NCBI GenBank assembly: GCA_029961685.1
Contig: JARWKL010000006.1
Coordinates: forward strand, 1,798,001 to 1,862,000
DNA from: Aristolochia californica
Taxonomy: Eukaryota > Streptophyta > Magnoliopsida > Piperales > Aristolochiaceae
Direction of reading: 5' to 3'
DNA: 64,000 nt
Below, piece after piece: positions 48,946 to 60,500 of the stretch; within the stretch, counting starts at the first letter, position 1, and each line of letters starts with the position of its first letter. Position numbers and translations under genes: made by a program. A model generated the notes under the pieces. The model saw only the letters and a list, made by a program, of their open reading frames with translations. It ran no database searches and had not been told where the DNA came from.

Positions 48946-50253
48946 ATGGCTTCCTTCTTTCCCTTCTCCTTCCTCCTTGTGATTTCCCTTTCTTTACTTC
49001 TGTTCCCCAATTTCGCCGTCGCTGAAGATGGATCGGAGAACCCCGGCTGTGACGGACGGTGGATCCATGTCCGGCGACTCCCCTCGCGGTTCAACCTTGA
49101 CTTGCTTCGCAACTGCTCGGAGTACCCCATCTACGATGATTTCTGTCCTTACATCGCCAATCATGGCCTGGGCCAGAAGACCCACAACCGGTCCCGTAGT
49201 TGGTACAGGACGGACAGTCACATGCTCGAGCTCTTCTTCCACCGTCGCGTTCTCGAGTACCCCTGCCTTACCCCAGATCCTGACCGAGCTGACGCCGTCT
49301 TCCTCCCTTACTATGCCGGCCTCGATGCACTCAGTTATCTCTACGGCCCTGATGTCAATTCCAGCGCCGACCACGGCCTCCAACTCTTTGATTTCCTCCA
49401 AAGTGATTCCCCTCAGATATGGGATCGACGTTCCGGCTACGATCACTTCCTGGTGATGGCTCGCCCGGCGTGGGACTTCTCCCAGCCGCTCGAATACGAT
49501 CCGCCTATCTGGGGAACCTCCTTTCTGCAATTGCCGGAGTTCTTTAACGTCACCGCGCTGATCCTCGAGTCCCGGCCCTGGCCGTGGCAGGAGCAGGCCA
49601 TCCCGTATCCCACCTCCTTTCACCCCGCTAACCTTGCCAGGTTCGAGCAGTGGCTCGCTCGTGTCAGGCGTTCGCGCCGTACGACGCTCATGCTGTTCGC
49701 CGGCGGCGGTGGCACCGCTTCCGCCCCCAATGTGAGACACAGCATCCGCAACGAGTGCGAGAACAGGACCTCTCTATGTGACATTGTGGAGTGCTCCAAT
49801 GCCGTCTGCGAGCACGACCCGATTCGCTATATGCGACCCATGCTCCGAGCTTCCTTCTGCCTGCAGCCGCCGGGGGATACCCCCACCCGGCGCTCCACCT
49901 TCGACTCCATCCTTGCCGGATGCATACCCGTCTTCTTCGAGGAACTATCGGCGAGAAAGCAGTACGGGTGGCACCTGCCGGCGGCGGAGTACTCGGATTT
50001 CTCCGTTTATATACCCAAAGAGGAGGTGGTATCGAACGGGTTGAAGATTGCAGACGTGCTGTTGGGGATCCCTCGGGCCAAAGTCCGGCGGATGAGGGAG
50101 CGGTTGCTGGAGCTTATGCCTCACATCATTTACAGGCGGCATCGGAGCTCGGCGGGTCTAATGGCGAAGAAGGATGCTTTCGATTTGGCTGTCGATGGTG
50201 TTCTAGAAAGAGTGAAGAGACGGTTGGCAGGAGGCAACGAACTCATCAGATAA
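48946..50253 (+). CDS. GT47 exostosin-family glycosyltransferase, xyloglucan galactosyltransferase-like
   Basis: An intronless 435-residue protein. Residues 1-26 form a hydrophobic N-terminal segment ending FAVA-E, either a signal anchor for a type II Golgi protein or a signal peptide. The exostosin (GT47) domain follows: DLLRNCSEYPIYDDFC-type entry near residue 52, ADAVFLPYYAGLDA near 114-127, and SFCLQPPGDTPTRRSTFDSI with AGCIPVFFEE at about 302-333, the nucleotide-sugar-binding signature of the family. It groups with subfamily A proteins such as MUR3, XLT2 and GT19/GT20, which transfer galactose and related sugars to cell-wall polysaccharides in the Golgi. It lacks a clear cytosolic tail like that of MUR3, which favours the GT19/20-like or XLT2-like branches; the acceptor cannot be inferred. 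Its GC-rich third positions contrast sharply with the AT array before it. Confidence 0.9.
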   Translation: MASFFPFSFLLVISLSLLLFPNFAVAEDGSENPGCDGRWIHVRRLPSRFNLDLLRNCSEYPIYDDFCPYIANHGLGQKTHNRSRSWYRTDSHMLELFFHRRVLEYPCLTPDPDRADAVFLPYYAGLDALSYLYGPDVNSSADHGLQLFDFLQSDSPQIWDRRSGYDHFLVMARPAWDFSQPLEYDPPIWGTSFLQLPEFFNVTALILESRPWPWQEQAIPYPTSFHPANLARFEQWLARVRRSRRTTLMLFAGGGGTASAPNVRHSIRNECENRTSLCDIVECSNAVCEHDPIRYMRPMLRASFCLQPPGDTPTRRSTFDSILAGCIPVFFEELSARKQYGWHLPAAEYSDFSVYIPKEEVVSNGLKIADVLLGIPRAKVRRMRERLLELMPHIIYRRHRSSAGLMAKKDAFDLAVDGVLERVKRRLAGGNELIR

Positions 50254-50495
50254 GATCTAACCTAATTAAATTCATCAAACTATTATAAATTATTCCTATT
50301 TACATCCAATTCGGTTCTTCTTCTTGTACAAATAAGTGCCCAAGAGGAGTTTATTAAAAAATTTGTATCTTTTTCCCACACTTGTTTGTTCATACAATAA
50401 TCTAGAGATTAAAAAAAAATGCAGAAGGTATTCAGTATTACCCAGTTCTGTTTCTTGCCTCGAGTCAGAATGCTTTTATGGACTCCGCGTGATAA
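50254..50495. other. GT47 3' flank
   Basis: AT-rich 3' flank without a gene. A short plus-strand frame starting at 50419 leads into the 66-bp repeats that follow. Confidence 0.5.
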
Positions 50496-50499
50496 TAAA

Positions 50500-50631
50500 G
50501 AAAACAGGTCTGAGACTGCAGATTCCACAGCAAACACGGAGAAGAGATCAGACAGAAGGAGAAAAGAAAACAGGTCTGAGAGTGAGGATTCCACAGCAAA
50601 CACGGAGAAGAGATCAGACAGAAGGAGAAGG
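50500..50631 (+). repeat. two tandem copies of a 66-bp unit
   Basis: Units at 50500-50565 and 50566-50631 start GAAAACAGGTCTGAG and contain CACAGCAAACACGGAGAAGA. The period is a multiple of three, so a plus-strand frame (50419-50697, 92 codons) reads two 22-residue repeats of the pattern ENRSE-x2-DSTANTEKRSDRRR. No protein family is recognised and the frame is probably incidental. Confidence 0.85.
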
Positions 50632-50879
50632 GGGGAGCGTCTGGAAACCGAGAAAACGAATCATGGGTATGGATTCATCAAATCCAACACCAACTGAGAG
50701 CAGAAAGAATGTTACAAGTCAGATGAGAACTCTGCATTACTCAGAGTTCAGTAGCTCCAATGTGCTAGGATTAGTGATTTATACTTACCAGTTCGAGGTA
50801 AATTCTGGTTAAAAAACTAGCTCCGGCAAGATCACCAATCCAGATATCAGCTAGTGTTAGACGCAGCTTAGCGTAAAAT

Positions 50880-51320
50880 TGCGACCGATCAACCGCACAC
50901 GTGTACAATCAAATGTTACATAAAAGTTTTGATCGATTATGTGGTGCCCCATCGTCATCTGAAGCCCTACTCCACGTCTTTGGCAAGCAATGTCACACAC
51001 TGCTTCGTCATCCTGACATATCAACGAATAAATATTAAAATAAGTTAAAATATTTTTTATTTTTTAAATACTTTAAAATACTCAAATATTTTTAAAAAGT
51101 ATATATTTTATTTGAAATAGTTTTAAAATAGTTTTATACTAGGGAATTTCACATAAACAACCATTTAAAATAACTTATTTTGAAAAACAACGTCGTCATC
51201 AAAATATTTTCACAAATACCCAATTTTGACCGGTCTACTGCACGTATGCAATCAAAAGCAACACGTAAGTTTTGATTGTTTATGTGTTGCCATATCATAA
51301 GTGTAGTAAACATAGATCAA
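50880..51320. repeat. diverged direct repeat with ACACGT core
   Basis: The stretch near 50880-50955 (GACCGATCAACCGCACACGT, then AAGTTTTGATCGATTATGTG) is echoed near 51229-51292 (GACCGGTCTACTGCACGTAT, then AAGTTTTGATTGTTTATGTG). The copies are about 350 bp apart and diverged, consistent with an old repeat family. The DNA between and after them to 51530 is AT-rich without a gene. Confidence 0.55.
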
Positions 51321-51540
51321 CACTTTGACTGTCACATCATTATTTATCTACGTCATCTACCACATAAGTTGCCACATCATTAAATGAAAAAATTGAATAA
51401 TTTTTTAAAAAAAATAAAAAAATCAGATATATTTTTTATTACCTAATATCTAAAATATTGGATATTTATCTTTGGGAAGAATAATAAATTTTATGTCTTG
51501 AAGCCAAAAATAGAAAAAAAAAATTATTCAATTATCTAGC

Positions 51541-52245
51541 CGCTCGACCTCGGCTACGGAAATGAGAGAGGGAGCAGAGAATGAGAGAGGGCTGCGGGAA
51601 TGGAGACGAGAGAGGGCTGCGGAGACGAGAGAGGGCTGCGGGAAAGGAGACGAGAGAGGGAGTAGAGAAAGAGAGAGGGTTGCGGGAATGCAATGGCAGA
51701 GAGGGTGTGCGGCAGAGAGAGAGCCCCGCACGAGAGTCATGTAGATGATTCTCAAAATCGGGCGGAAAGCACTTTCCGCACGTTACTCTTGAGACATGAA
51801 CTCTTGATTCATGTATATTCATGTACATGACATGAATTTGGGCGCTCCCTAACGACATCAGGACATGACCTGCATAATGCGCATGAAGATCATGTCCTGA
51901 GTCATGTGTACTAACCCCCCCATACATGAATCAAGAGTTCATGTCTCAAGAGTAACGGGTGGAAAGTGCTTTCCGCCCGATTTTGAGAATCATCTACATG
52001 ACTCTCGCGCGGGGCTGTCTCTCGGGGCTCTCTCTCTGCCATTGCATTCCCGTAGCCCTCTCTCTTTCTCTGCTCCCTCTCTCGTCTCCTTTCCCGCAGC
52101 CCTCTCTCGTCTCCGTTCCCACAACCCTCTCTCATTCCCACAGCCCTCTCTCGTCTCTGCAACCCTCTCTCGTCTCCATTCCCGCAACCCTCTCTCATTC
52201 CCGCAGCCCTCTCTCATTCCCGCAGAGCACGGGAGGTCGAGCATT
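51541..52245. repeat. large foldback (inverted repeat) element
   Basis: The left arm (51541-51817) and right arm (about 51922-52245) are near-perfect reverse complements over roughly 280 bp, separated by about 100 bp. Landmarks are GTAGATGATTCTCAAAATCG at 51741-51760 on the left and its complement at about 51978-51997 on the right, with the outer ends sharing GCTCGACCTC/GAGGTCGAGC. Each arm holds a purine- or pyrimidine-rich minisatellite built on GAGAGAGGGCTGCGGGAA. The loop contains a further small inverted motif, AGGACATGAC against ATCATGTCCT. It is probably a foldback transposon or long hairpin; long frames across it are low-complexity artefacts. Confidence 0.88.
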
Positions 52246-52401
52246 TGCAGAGCTTCTTGGCCTCCCTCTCTTCTCCCTCTCGACGTACCGTCGGAGCGCC
52301 GCCTCTATCGGCATTGCCCGCCGCTGTCGTCGGTCGTTGCCTTTGCCTAGCAGTCCCCGTCGCCATCGCCCCGCTGGCTCGCTGCTGAGGAAGACGAAGA
52401 T

Positions 52402-52434
52402 GTTTAATTTTTCCTAAGTTAGGAAAAATTAAAC
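52402..52434. repeat. perfect 15-bp inverted repeat
   Basis: GTTTAATTTTTCCTA, a 3-base loop, then TAGGAAAAATTAAAC: a perfect short hairpin. It sits at the sharp edge between GC-rich DNA (52250-52400) and very AT-rich DNA (52435-52840) and may mark the end of an inserted segment. Confidence 0.85.
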
Positions 52435-52843
52435 TATCTTCTTAAAAATTATTAATTTATAATTTTTATTTATAAAATAATTATTTTTATTTTACAATTA
52501 CTATATTAAAATAGTGATTTAATAGTTATAATTAAAATATTGTTAAAATAAATATTTGATAAATTATTTTGACATAATTATCCTATTGTTATAGTTAATT
52601 AAACCAATGGTTTTAAATTTTGTGATAATATATTATTAATTAATAATACATAAAATATATTATGTAGAAATATATAGTGTGTTAAAGTTATGATTAGATC
52701 AATTTATTCTCTTAAATTATTCATTTTTAGGTTAAAATATATCATATGTTATTAATAAATTAATAACTTAATGTATTACTTTTGTTTTTTATTTATAATA
52801 TTATTTATTTATTATTTTTAATTAATCATATACGTATTTCATT

Positions 52844-53810
52844 GGCTCATGTAATTACCATATTAATGTACAATAAAATATCTAATTCAATTAATAAATA
52901 TATTAATATATTTAATGATACATTCAATAAATTATTCGTGTAGTAATAATGGTTGTTTTACCTAATTTGGGGTTTAAGGATTATGTTGTAATTAAGTGCA
53001 CTGTAAAGGTTTAGAAATTCTCTTGTTTTTTATGTTTTTCTCATGTTGGGGCACTAACACTGGAAACTGTTTTCCAGTGCACATGAAGTCGTCAAGACTA
53101 ACGCAAATTCTTACCTGATCTTCATGTACATGACATGACATGATCTTCATGTTTAATCTTCAAGAATCCACTTTGGGGCTCATGTAATTACCATATTAAT
53201 GTACAATAAAATATCTAATTCAATTAATAAATATATTAATATATTTAATGATACATTCAATAAATTATTCGTGTAGTAATAATGGTTGTTTTACCTAATT
53301 TGGGGTTTAAGGATTATGTTGTAATTAAGTGCACTGTAAAGGTTTAGAAATTCTCTTGTTTTTTATGTTTTTCTCATGTTGGGGCACTAACACTGGAAAC
53401 TGTTTTCCAGTGCACATGAAGTCGTCAAGACTAACGCAAATTCTTACCTGATCTTCATGTACATGACATGACATGATCTTCATGTTTAATCTTCAAGAAT
53501 CCACTTTGGGGCTCATGTAATTACCATATTAATGTACAATAAAATATCTAATTTAATTAATAAATATATTAATATATTTAATTATACATTCAATAACTTA
53601 TTCGTGTAGTAATAATGGTTATTTTACCTAATTTGGGGTTTAAGGATTATGTTGTAGTTAAATGCACTGTAAAGGTTTAGAAATTCTCTTATTTTTTATG
53701 TTTTTCTCATGTTGGGGCATTAACACTGAAAACTGTTTTCCGGTGCACATAAAGTCATCAAGACTAACACAAATTCTTACCTGAACTTCATGTACATGAC
53801 ATGACATGAT
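52844..53810. repeat. 333-bp tandem repeat, nearly three copies
   Basis: Copies start at 52844, 53177 and 53510, each beginning GGCTCATGTAATTACCATAT. Copies 1 and 2 look identical throughout; copy 3 carries several substitutions and stops about 30 bp short. Every unit has a hairpin CACTGGAAAC/GTTTTCCAGTG and a run of ACATGACATGACATG. The identity of the first two copies suggests a recent duplication or gene conversion, or an assembly artefact. Confidence 0.93.
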
Positions 53811-56355
53811 TTCCCCGAGCCTTGCCCCAACCATGGAGTCCACAAGAACTGTTCGTTCCCGTTAAATTTTCAGAACAATCAATGAAATTTTGGACGGCGG
53901 AACGAAAATTTTCACCTACAGTCCAATTAATACTAAAAGCAGCTAAACCTTTTCGTTTTTCGCAGGAGGAAATCTGTAGACATTCTGTTTTTTGAGAATT
54001 TAGTCGAATACCTGGAGGTCACCGTTACCAGGGGCGGAACAATGGCAGCGGTCTCTCTCCGAGATAATTTCAGCCCTTGAGTGGATCTTCGATCGCGAAA
54101 ATTCGAAAAAGACATCAAGATTGCTCCCCTCAGACGCGACTTCTCCTTCCCCTCTCCCAGTACGGAATCGATATCTGTCATCTTCCTTCATTATTCTGTC
54201 AAAACATCTCAAAGAGATAACCAGGCCTAACAATGGCTCCGCCACCTGTCCGTACCCTTCGTCTGGGATCTGCCTCCGCCTTTGAAAAGCATCTGATAGT
54301 CCGAACCTTGCATTTGTCTGCTAATCTCATCGCCTACTACTCCAAGCTACCCCAATTTCGTTGCACGGATTTGTGAAGAATCAGGAGATTAAAGTCGGTT
54401 CCTACTCTTCCGTTTGCTTTGATAGAATAGGAAATTGACTTGAATGGAGTCTTGAATCTGACAGGCTTCGTAAAGGAACGAGCGTGTCCAGTACCTGCGC
54501 AGAATCAGGCGCTGCTTTGCTCCAGCTGGTCCCCCTCCCCAGGGCACGGAGTCGGTCTTTTTAACTTTTTAAAAAATAGCAAAAGCATGGTTGCCGGAGC
54601 CGGAAACAACCACCAATGAGCGGCAGACAGGGTTTGTATTTTGCCAAATCTAAATGTAAATGATAAATGCTTAAATTATAACACATAAAATTATAATAAA
54701 AAATATATATATAATATTTTTTGGTGTTATTTATATATATAAATAATTAATTTTAAACTAAATATATATTAGAAAATGATAGTCAGAGTAGAGGGTTTTG
54801 TTAGGCTAGTGAGAGGGTGTGTGTATAGGTACACTTCCCAACAGTTTGATGGCTGCCTGACGCACGCCCCTTTCCTTGATTCCCTCCACGCCTTAGCTGT
54901 CTCCCTCTCCCTCTCTCTTCAATTTGCATTTACTAATGTACCCTTCTTTTCAAATCAATTGTCAAACGACTCTCGACTCGGATCCCGCCTTCTGCCTCGA
55001 GACTGTCTTCTTTGTGTTTTTTTTGTTTTTTTTCCGGCACAGACCAGTCCGATCACCAAAATTATTATCGTTCGCTGCTTTTCATGCCGGATCGTCCGAC
55101 CTGGCCAATTTCCGGTTCTTCGGTTCCAGCGGACGCGGACTTGGACTTATGGGGATCGAATTGGAGTCTCGATAAACTGAGTTGGATGAGTCGAATCTGA
55201 CCTGTTATCTGTTTTAAATATGAGTCGATGTGACCGAATTATGGTTCAAATCATCAAAAAAGCCCACGGGGTACCCGTCAGGGCGTTTTGGTCTTTTTAA
55301 AGTCGACGGTCTTGGTCGACATGGAATTAGAAAAAGGCCAAAGTAGGCACTTCTTTCTCGACAATGAGATCCTGTTTCCTCGGGTTCACTCCCCGTGTTA
55401 CGCTCCCTCGGCTCACATTAGCGGATATCCTCCGATGCCAACGTGGCAGCACAACATAGCGTCCACCGTGGAGCCTATCGGGAGCATTTTAAAGCAGAAA
55501 ACATAACATAAAATGACGGAAATGCCCTAAAAAAATTAAATAAATCTTATCAGCGTTCCCAATGTGGACCTGAATTTGGCCCCATCCTGGCTTCTCCCCT
55601 CGCCTTTTAAAAGTTTTGAGGACCACTCTTTCACAAGTCCCACGGACATGTGAAGTTTCGGGGCCCACATCACGAGCAATAGGAGCGAAGCTTCAAGTCC
55701 CTTTGTCGCCAGCTCAGCATCTTCCCTGCGGGACCCGCTCCAGTGCAAGTGATTGTCCAAAAAGACAATTTAGCCCTGAATCCGGGGGTAAATTCGTCAA
55801 TGAAGAAGCTGAATACCCTCCGGTCATTCTTCTTCTTAGGTCCATTTTTTTTATTTTTACCGATAAATGCGAAAAGTCACCGTCAAAGGTGTTGTCGTTT
55901 AGTGGACACGTAAAAGGAGCGGGATTAGGGAACGGTGTTTTTCTCTAATAACTTTTAACCACGGTTTAAAGTAATTAGTAAAAAGTAAATCCACGTTTTA
56001 GCTGAGGTGTTATAATTAATAAAGGAATTAATAATTGGGTTTTTTATTTTTTTAAGGTGTAAAATTATTTAATTCTTAGATTTTTGACATCCTGTCTTAA
56101 ATGCGCTCAAACATCTCCTCGCCTATCGTTGCTTCGTTCTCAGCGGCAGCAGTGGCAGCAGGAGCAGGCGCCGTTTCTTTCTTCTCACTCTTAGCTCCCT
56201 CGACCTGTCAACTTTCCTCTTTTGTCCATTTAGGGTTTTCGATTTTTTTTGAAGTACAGAGATGTTGAGGGTGGCGGAAGGCACACGGGTATACAAGCTG
56301 TGAAACATTCTTCTTTTATCCTCTTCAAGCTGCGAATTTCGGAGAGGGAGAGAAG
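53811..56355. other. intergenic upstream of PLATZ gene
   Basis: No recognised protein. Overlapping minus-strand frames at 53933-54245 and a short plus-strand frame at 54234-54376 have no family resemblance. The DNA at 55560-56350 has several pyrimidine-rich stretches consistent with the PLATZ promoter and 5' UTR. Confidence 0.4.
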
Positions 56356-57550
56356 ATGGTTGGTTTTCTTTTTCTTTTCTTTTCTTTTGTTAATTTCTTC
56401 TGTGGCTTTCTACGCTTCGTCTATGTGCCTTTTGTTTGGGTTTAAGGTTTTGGTTGTTTGAATTGATTTTTGTTTATTTTTTTTACTTGTCTTCAGGTGG
56501 GGTTTACTTGTTCTCCGGGGTGGCTGGAGCGGCTTCTGCAAGAGAAATTCTTCAATCCTTGTTTTGTGCACGAGGGAGTGAAGAAGAACGAGAAGAATAT
56601 TTTTTGCTTGGATTGTAGTATCAGTATATGCCCCCACTGCTTGTCTCCCCATCGCTCTCACCGCCTCCTACAGGTGAAAAGATCGACATACTTTCCTGTT
56701 TGGAGAGATTCTCTTTCACTGTGCTAAAAACTCATTTCGTTTTCCTTTTTTTTTCTTTTTTCCTTTTTTCCGTTGTTCAGATTAGAAGGTATGTTTACCA
56801 CGATGTTATCCGGGTCGACGACATGGAGAAATTAATCGATTGTTCCTATGTTCAGGTAATTGTCATGCGTGTAATTCCTTTAGCTCGTTCTTTCTTTCTT
56901 TCGCGGCATTTTTGGTAAAAATAATTCTGGGTTTTTGTTTTGAGCAGTCTTATATAACAAACAGTGCGAAAGTGGTGTTCTTGAACCAGAGGCCTCAGAC
57001 ACGCCCCTTCAGAGGTTCCGGGAATGTCTGCAATACCTGCGACAGGAGCCTCCAAGATCCTTACGTCTTCTGCTCCGTTGCCTGCAAGGTCCAAGTTTTA
57101 AACTTGATTGCACCCACTCCAGAGATTCCCATTCTTTATCTTCCCTGGTTTCTTTGAATTATTTTTTATTTTCCCTAATTTCAGGTGAAACATCTGATAA
57201 AGAGTGAAGGTGGGATTTCAAAGTATCTCTACGACTGCCAGTTCCTTCCCCTACCAGATGGAGCCAGGGGAGACAGCAGTTATTATGAGCTGGAAGATGG
57301 ACAAATGACTCCTGACTCGATTTTAGAATCCCCGGTCTCGTTTTCTTCTGCGTCTGGTTCCAGCCATAGTGGTGGGGTAGGCTGTCGGACTCTCGGCTGC
57401 ACGGCGACAACCGAGGTCGTGAGAAAAAAGAGGAGCAGCGTCTCCGGAAGCTCCCGCAGCACGTACCGGCCGACGTGCTCGCCCGCGGCAGTGCTCGAAG
57501 TTCATGTCAACCGGCGGAAGGGCATCCCCAACCGGTCGCCGCTGTACTGA
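56356..57550 (+). CDS. PLATZ zinc-binding transcription factor
   Basis: Five exons (ending 56358, then 56497-56673, 56781-56855, 56948-57088, 57185-57550) encode 253 residues. The start codon is the last three bases of exon 1, so only Met comes from it. The PLATZ region begins GWLERLLQEKFFNPCFVHEG. Cysteine/histidine clusters follow in IFCLDCSISICPHCLSPHRSH and NVCNTCDRSLQDPYVFCSVACK, with RRYVYHDVIRVDDMEKLIDC between them. The C-terminal third is Ser-rich with a basic patch RKKRSS, as in this family. PLATZ proteins are plant nuclear proteins that bind A/T-rich DNA and affect cell division and storage genes; some also contact Pol III factors. A start codon at an exon edge depends on one splice call; otherwise the family call is firm. 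Confidence 0.93.
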
Positions 57551-60500
57551 AAGTGGAGAAAATCCGTCTTTGTGGGAGATGGCAGCTTTGTATTCGGTAA
57601 TTCGCAGTTGCATACTGAGCAGTTGGGTTTCGAGGGAGAGAGACAATAGAACAGAAAAAAATGGCCTCCCAATTTTGTAGACAAAAGGATGTTGTTCTTC
57701 TTCTCAGTGTTTATCTTGATTCATAATGAATACTAAAAACTTTATCCTTTTCTTCTTGTAATTCTTTTCGTCCCCAATTTACGTTTCTCCCCGTTCGTCT
57801 CTTCTGCTGGGCTGTTTTTATCTTCGATTACTGACATTTCAGAGCAGTTTCAGAATAGAAAAAACTGAGACAGAAGGCTTCTTTTCGTAAATGAGCAATA
57901 AATTTCCAGACCCAAAAGAAACAAACAAGCCTGGCATTCTTTTTCGTATTTCTGTGCTTGTGGGAACTGGTGAGTAAGCTTCTCCAGCTGTAGCATTGTT
58001 GTTGTGGATGTGAGAGGTAAAAAAAAAGAAGGTAAAGCTTCCATGAAAACACCAATTGGCGCTTTCACAGTGCGGACCTGAAATCTATAGCTTCAAGTGG
58101 GCGGGAGCCACTTGCCTGAGCAAAAACTCTAAAGTCAGGTTTCCTTCCCTGGCTCATCTGTTTCCTTTCTCAGCCCCCTTAGTTTCTTCTGTCACGTACT
58201 ACACCAACCTTGTCTGTATTGCTGTAGCAGCAGCAGCAGAGCTGCCACTGCTACTCCGCCATGTGACTTACATTTTCAGAATCAGAAGCTCTCTCTGTCT
58301 CTCTTCCTCTGTAATCTAAACAACTGGGTTAGTGATAATCGAATAGAAATTTGCATGGGAATGTATGAATGATGGGGGGAATGGGATACGGATACAGTTG
58401 AAGCATAGGAAGAGGCCGACATGTCGTCTTTTGGGAGGAAATATTCCATTTGGTCTCACTTTGGGAGGAAGGATTAATGAAAGGGAGAGGAAGGGAAGGG
58501 GGTCCCCCAAGCTTTTGGGGCACGTGTTAAAAGAAGGGGGGGAGGGGGAGTGGTGGACCATAGCTCTGAGGAGGACCTGCTTTCTGTCAAATAAAGGAAG
58601 GCGGGTAGGGTGGCCTTACACCCTCTTTCTTTCTCTCTTTCATGAAAAGGCCGATGAATTTCAATTGTCTGTTCGGTGAAATCGCTCGATTGAAGATAGA
58701 TAAATAATTTATAAATAATAAAGATAAGATTAAAAATAAGAGATAAGTAATCAAAAACCATTTTTGGTTTGGTTTTTTCTATGGTTTCTTATTATTTTTT
58801 ACATTTCTTGAAGGTAAAAAGAATCAAGAACAATGGATAGAGAAATTTTCCCGTTAGAAACATTACGGAAGGTTTGTTTATGTTAAAAGTAATATTATGA
58901 TCCGACCAAAGAACGTTTTATTCATTCATTGAACGATAAATCACTACAATATATCGTTGTAGGAGGCTTCAATGACCATGAATTGAAAGAGTCATCACCT
59001 ATAGCATGTCCATTACACAATCTCTTTTCTACTGGATCATTGACAATGGAAACCGAATATTCAGTTTCCTATTTTACATGATCGTCTTCAACAATTCACC
59101 CCTCACGCCATGATCAATTAGAGAGCTTAACGCGTTTCCACTGGTCAGATTCAGTACTTCCAATTAGCTTTTGTCGATCAAATCGACTCAAGACGATTCA
59201 GGACACCAGACAGCAGCCACATGAAAGCCAGATATTCGAGTCATTTCTGGGCTCTTAAGGAAATCTCTATTATCTTGTTCGAACAATGGCGTCCCCAAGT
59301 TGCAAACTCGTCCAGTGTCCGGCTAATGACGACGCTTACCATTTTTAGATACCTGTCGATGCCTGATTGTGAATTTCGATATGCTTTCCCTGACCTTACC
59401 CACCCTCCATCATCTCAGACTTAAACCGGCTTTCGTTGATTTGACCCTTTTAAGTGCCTCACAAGCGGAGCCTGAGTTCAGAATCTTCAACAGCTGCAGA
59501 CTGAAAGCCTGAGTTCAGATAGAGAGAGAGAGTTTGAGAATGATAGTATACTCTTGCTTTATTTGTGACGAGCACCAGTCAATTCTTCCTGCATTCTTAG
59601 CAATTTCCCAGAGCAATTGAAAAACCCTCCAGGATGCAAATCAAAACAATAAAAATTTGACTCTCCTTTCCGTCTCTACCATGGCATTCATTGTTGGGAC
59701 ACACAAAACCTGGGTATGATTCTGTTCTTTATTGCTGTAGGCCTCCATACAAAGAGAATAACAAAGATTGATTGTCTTTATTACCATGGTTTCTCATCCG
59801 TCAGCACTCCTTCCTGCATCTGGGGAACAATAATAAACTGTTTATACCTGAGCCTGATACTCTTTGACTGTGTAAAACCACTGCTGTCTACTGTATTCAG
59901 AGATTTGATAATAGTTCTCAATGTAAAAAACCATTTTCACAATTTTCTCAAAATGTTATTCACTTTATGATCCAAACCTGAGGTTTAACAGAAAAATTAT
60001 GTTAAAAATAAGCAGAGACGGATTGGAGAGTTATAGAAGAAGGCAAGAACAGTTCCAACCTAAAAAATGTCCATGCCCCCCCCACCATTCTGAAACTTCT
60101 ATTATAGTAGAGAGAAATAGAAAGTCTAGCCGGCATCACATTAAATTTTCTTCATTTCTCATGATCCTTTTTAGGTGAGGACACCTGACTTCTTGTAAAT
60201 TTGTCCATCTAAAATTTTCGTACTTAATCACTGGATTACCCAGGTGAGATTGACAGTATTTTGATAATTTCATGAATGAAGAATGAAGTTGTGAATATGA
60301 ATTAAGTTTGGATATTTGTAGCCATGGCTATTTAAAACGAAGCAAGGAAAAATATAAATTGGGTGGCCACCCCCAACAGATAAGGTCTAGCTTATGTGGT
60401 GTGAGTTCATCGCCATGTTCTACTTCTACAGTGTTTCTACTTTCCACTGTTAAGGGAAGGCTTTAAGTACAAGCATACAAGAACAGACAACTACATAAAG

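Noticed and set aside
48994..50142. Long frames opposite or overlapping the GT47 gene
   Set aside because: Shadows of a GC-rich coding sequence; only the 435-residue frame carries exostosin motifs.
51528..52417. Several 75-150 codon frames in the foldback arms
   Set aside because: Repetitive R/E/G or S/L/P translations of the minisatellite on each strand; mirror images of the inverted repeat.
50500..53810. CRISPR-like array
   Set aside because: Repeats are contiguous tandem units without unique spacers, in plant nuclear DNA.
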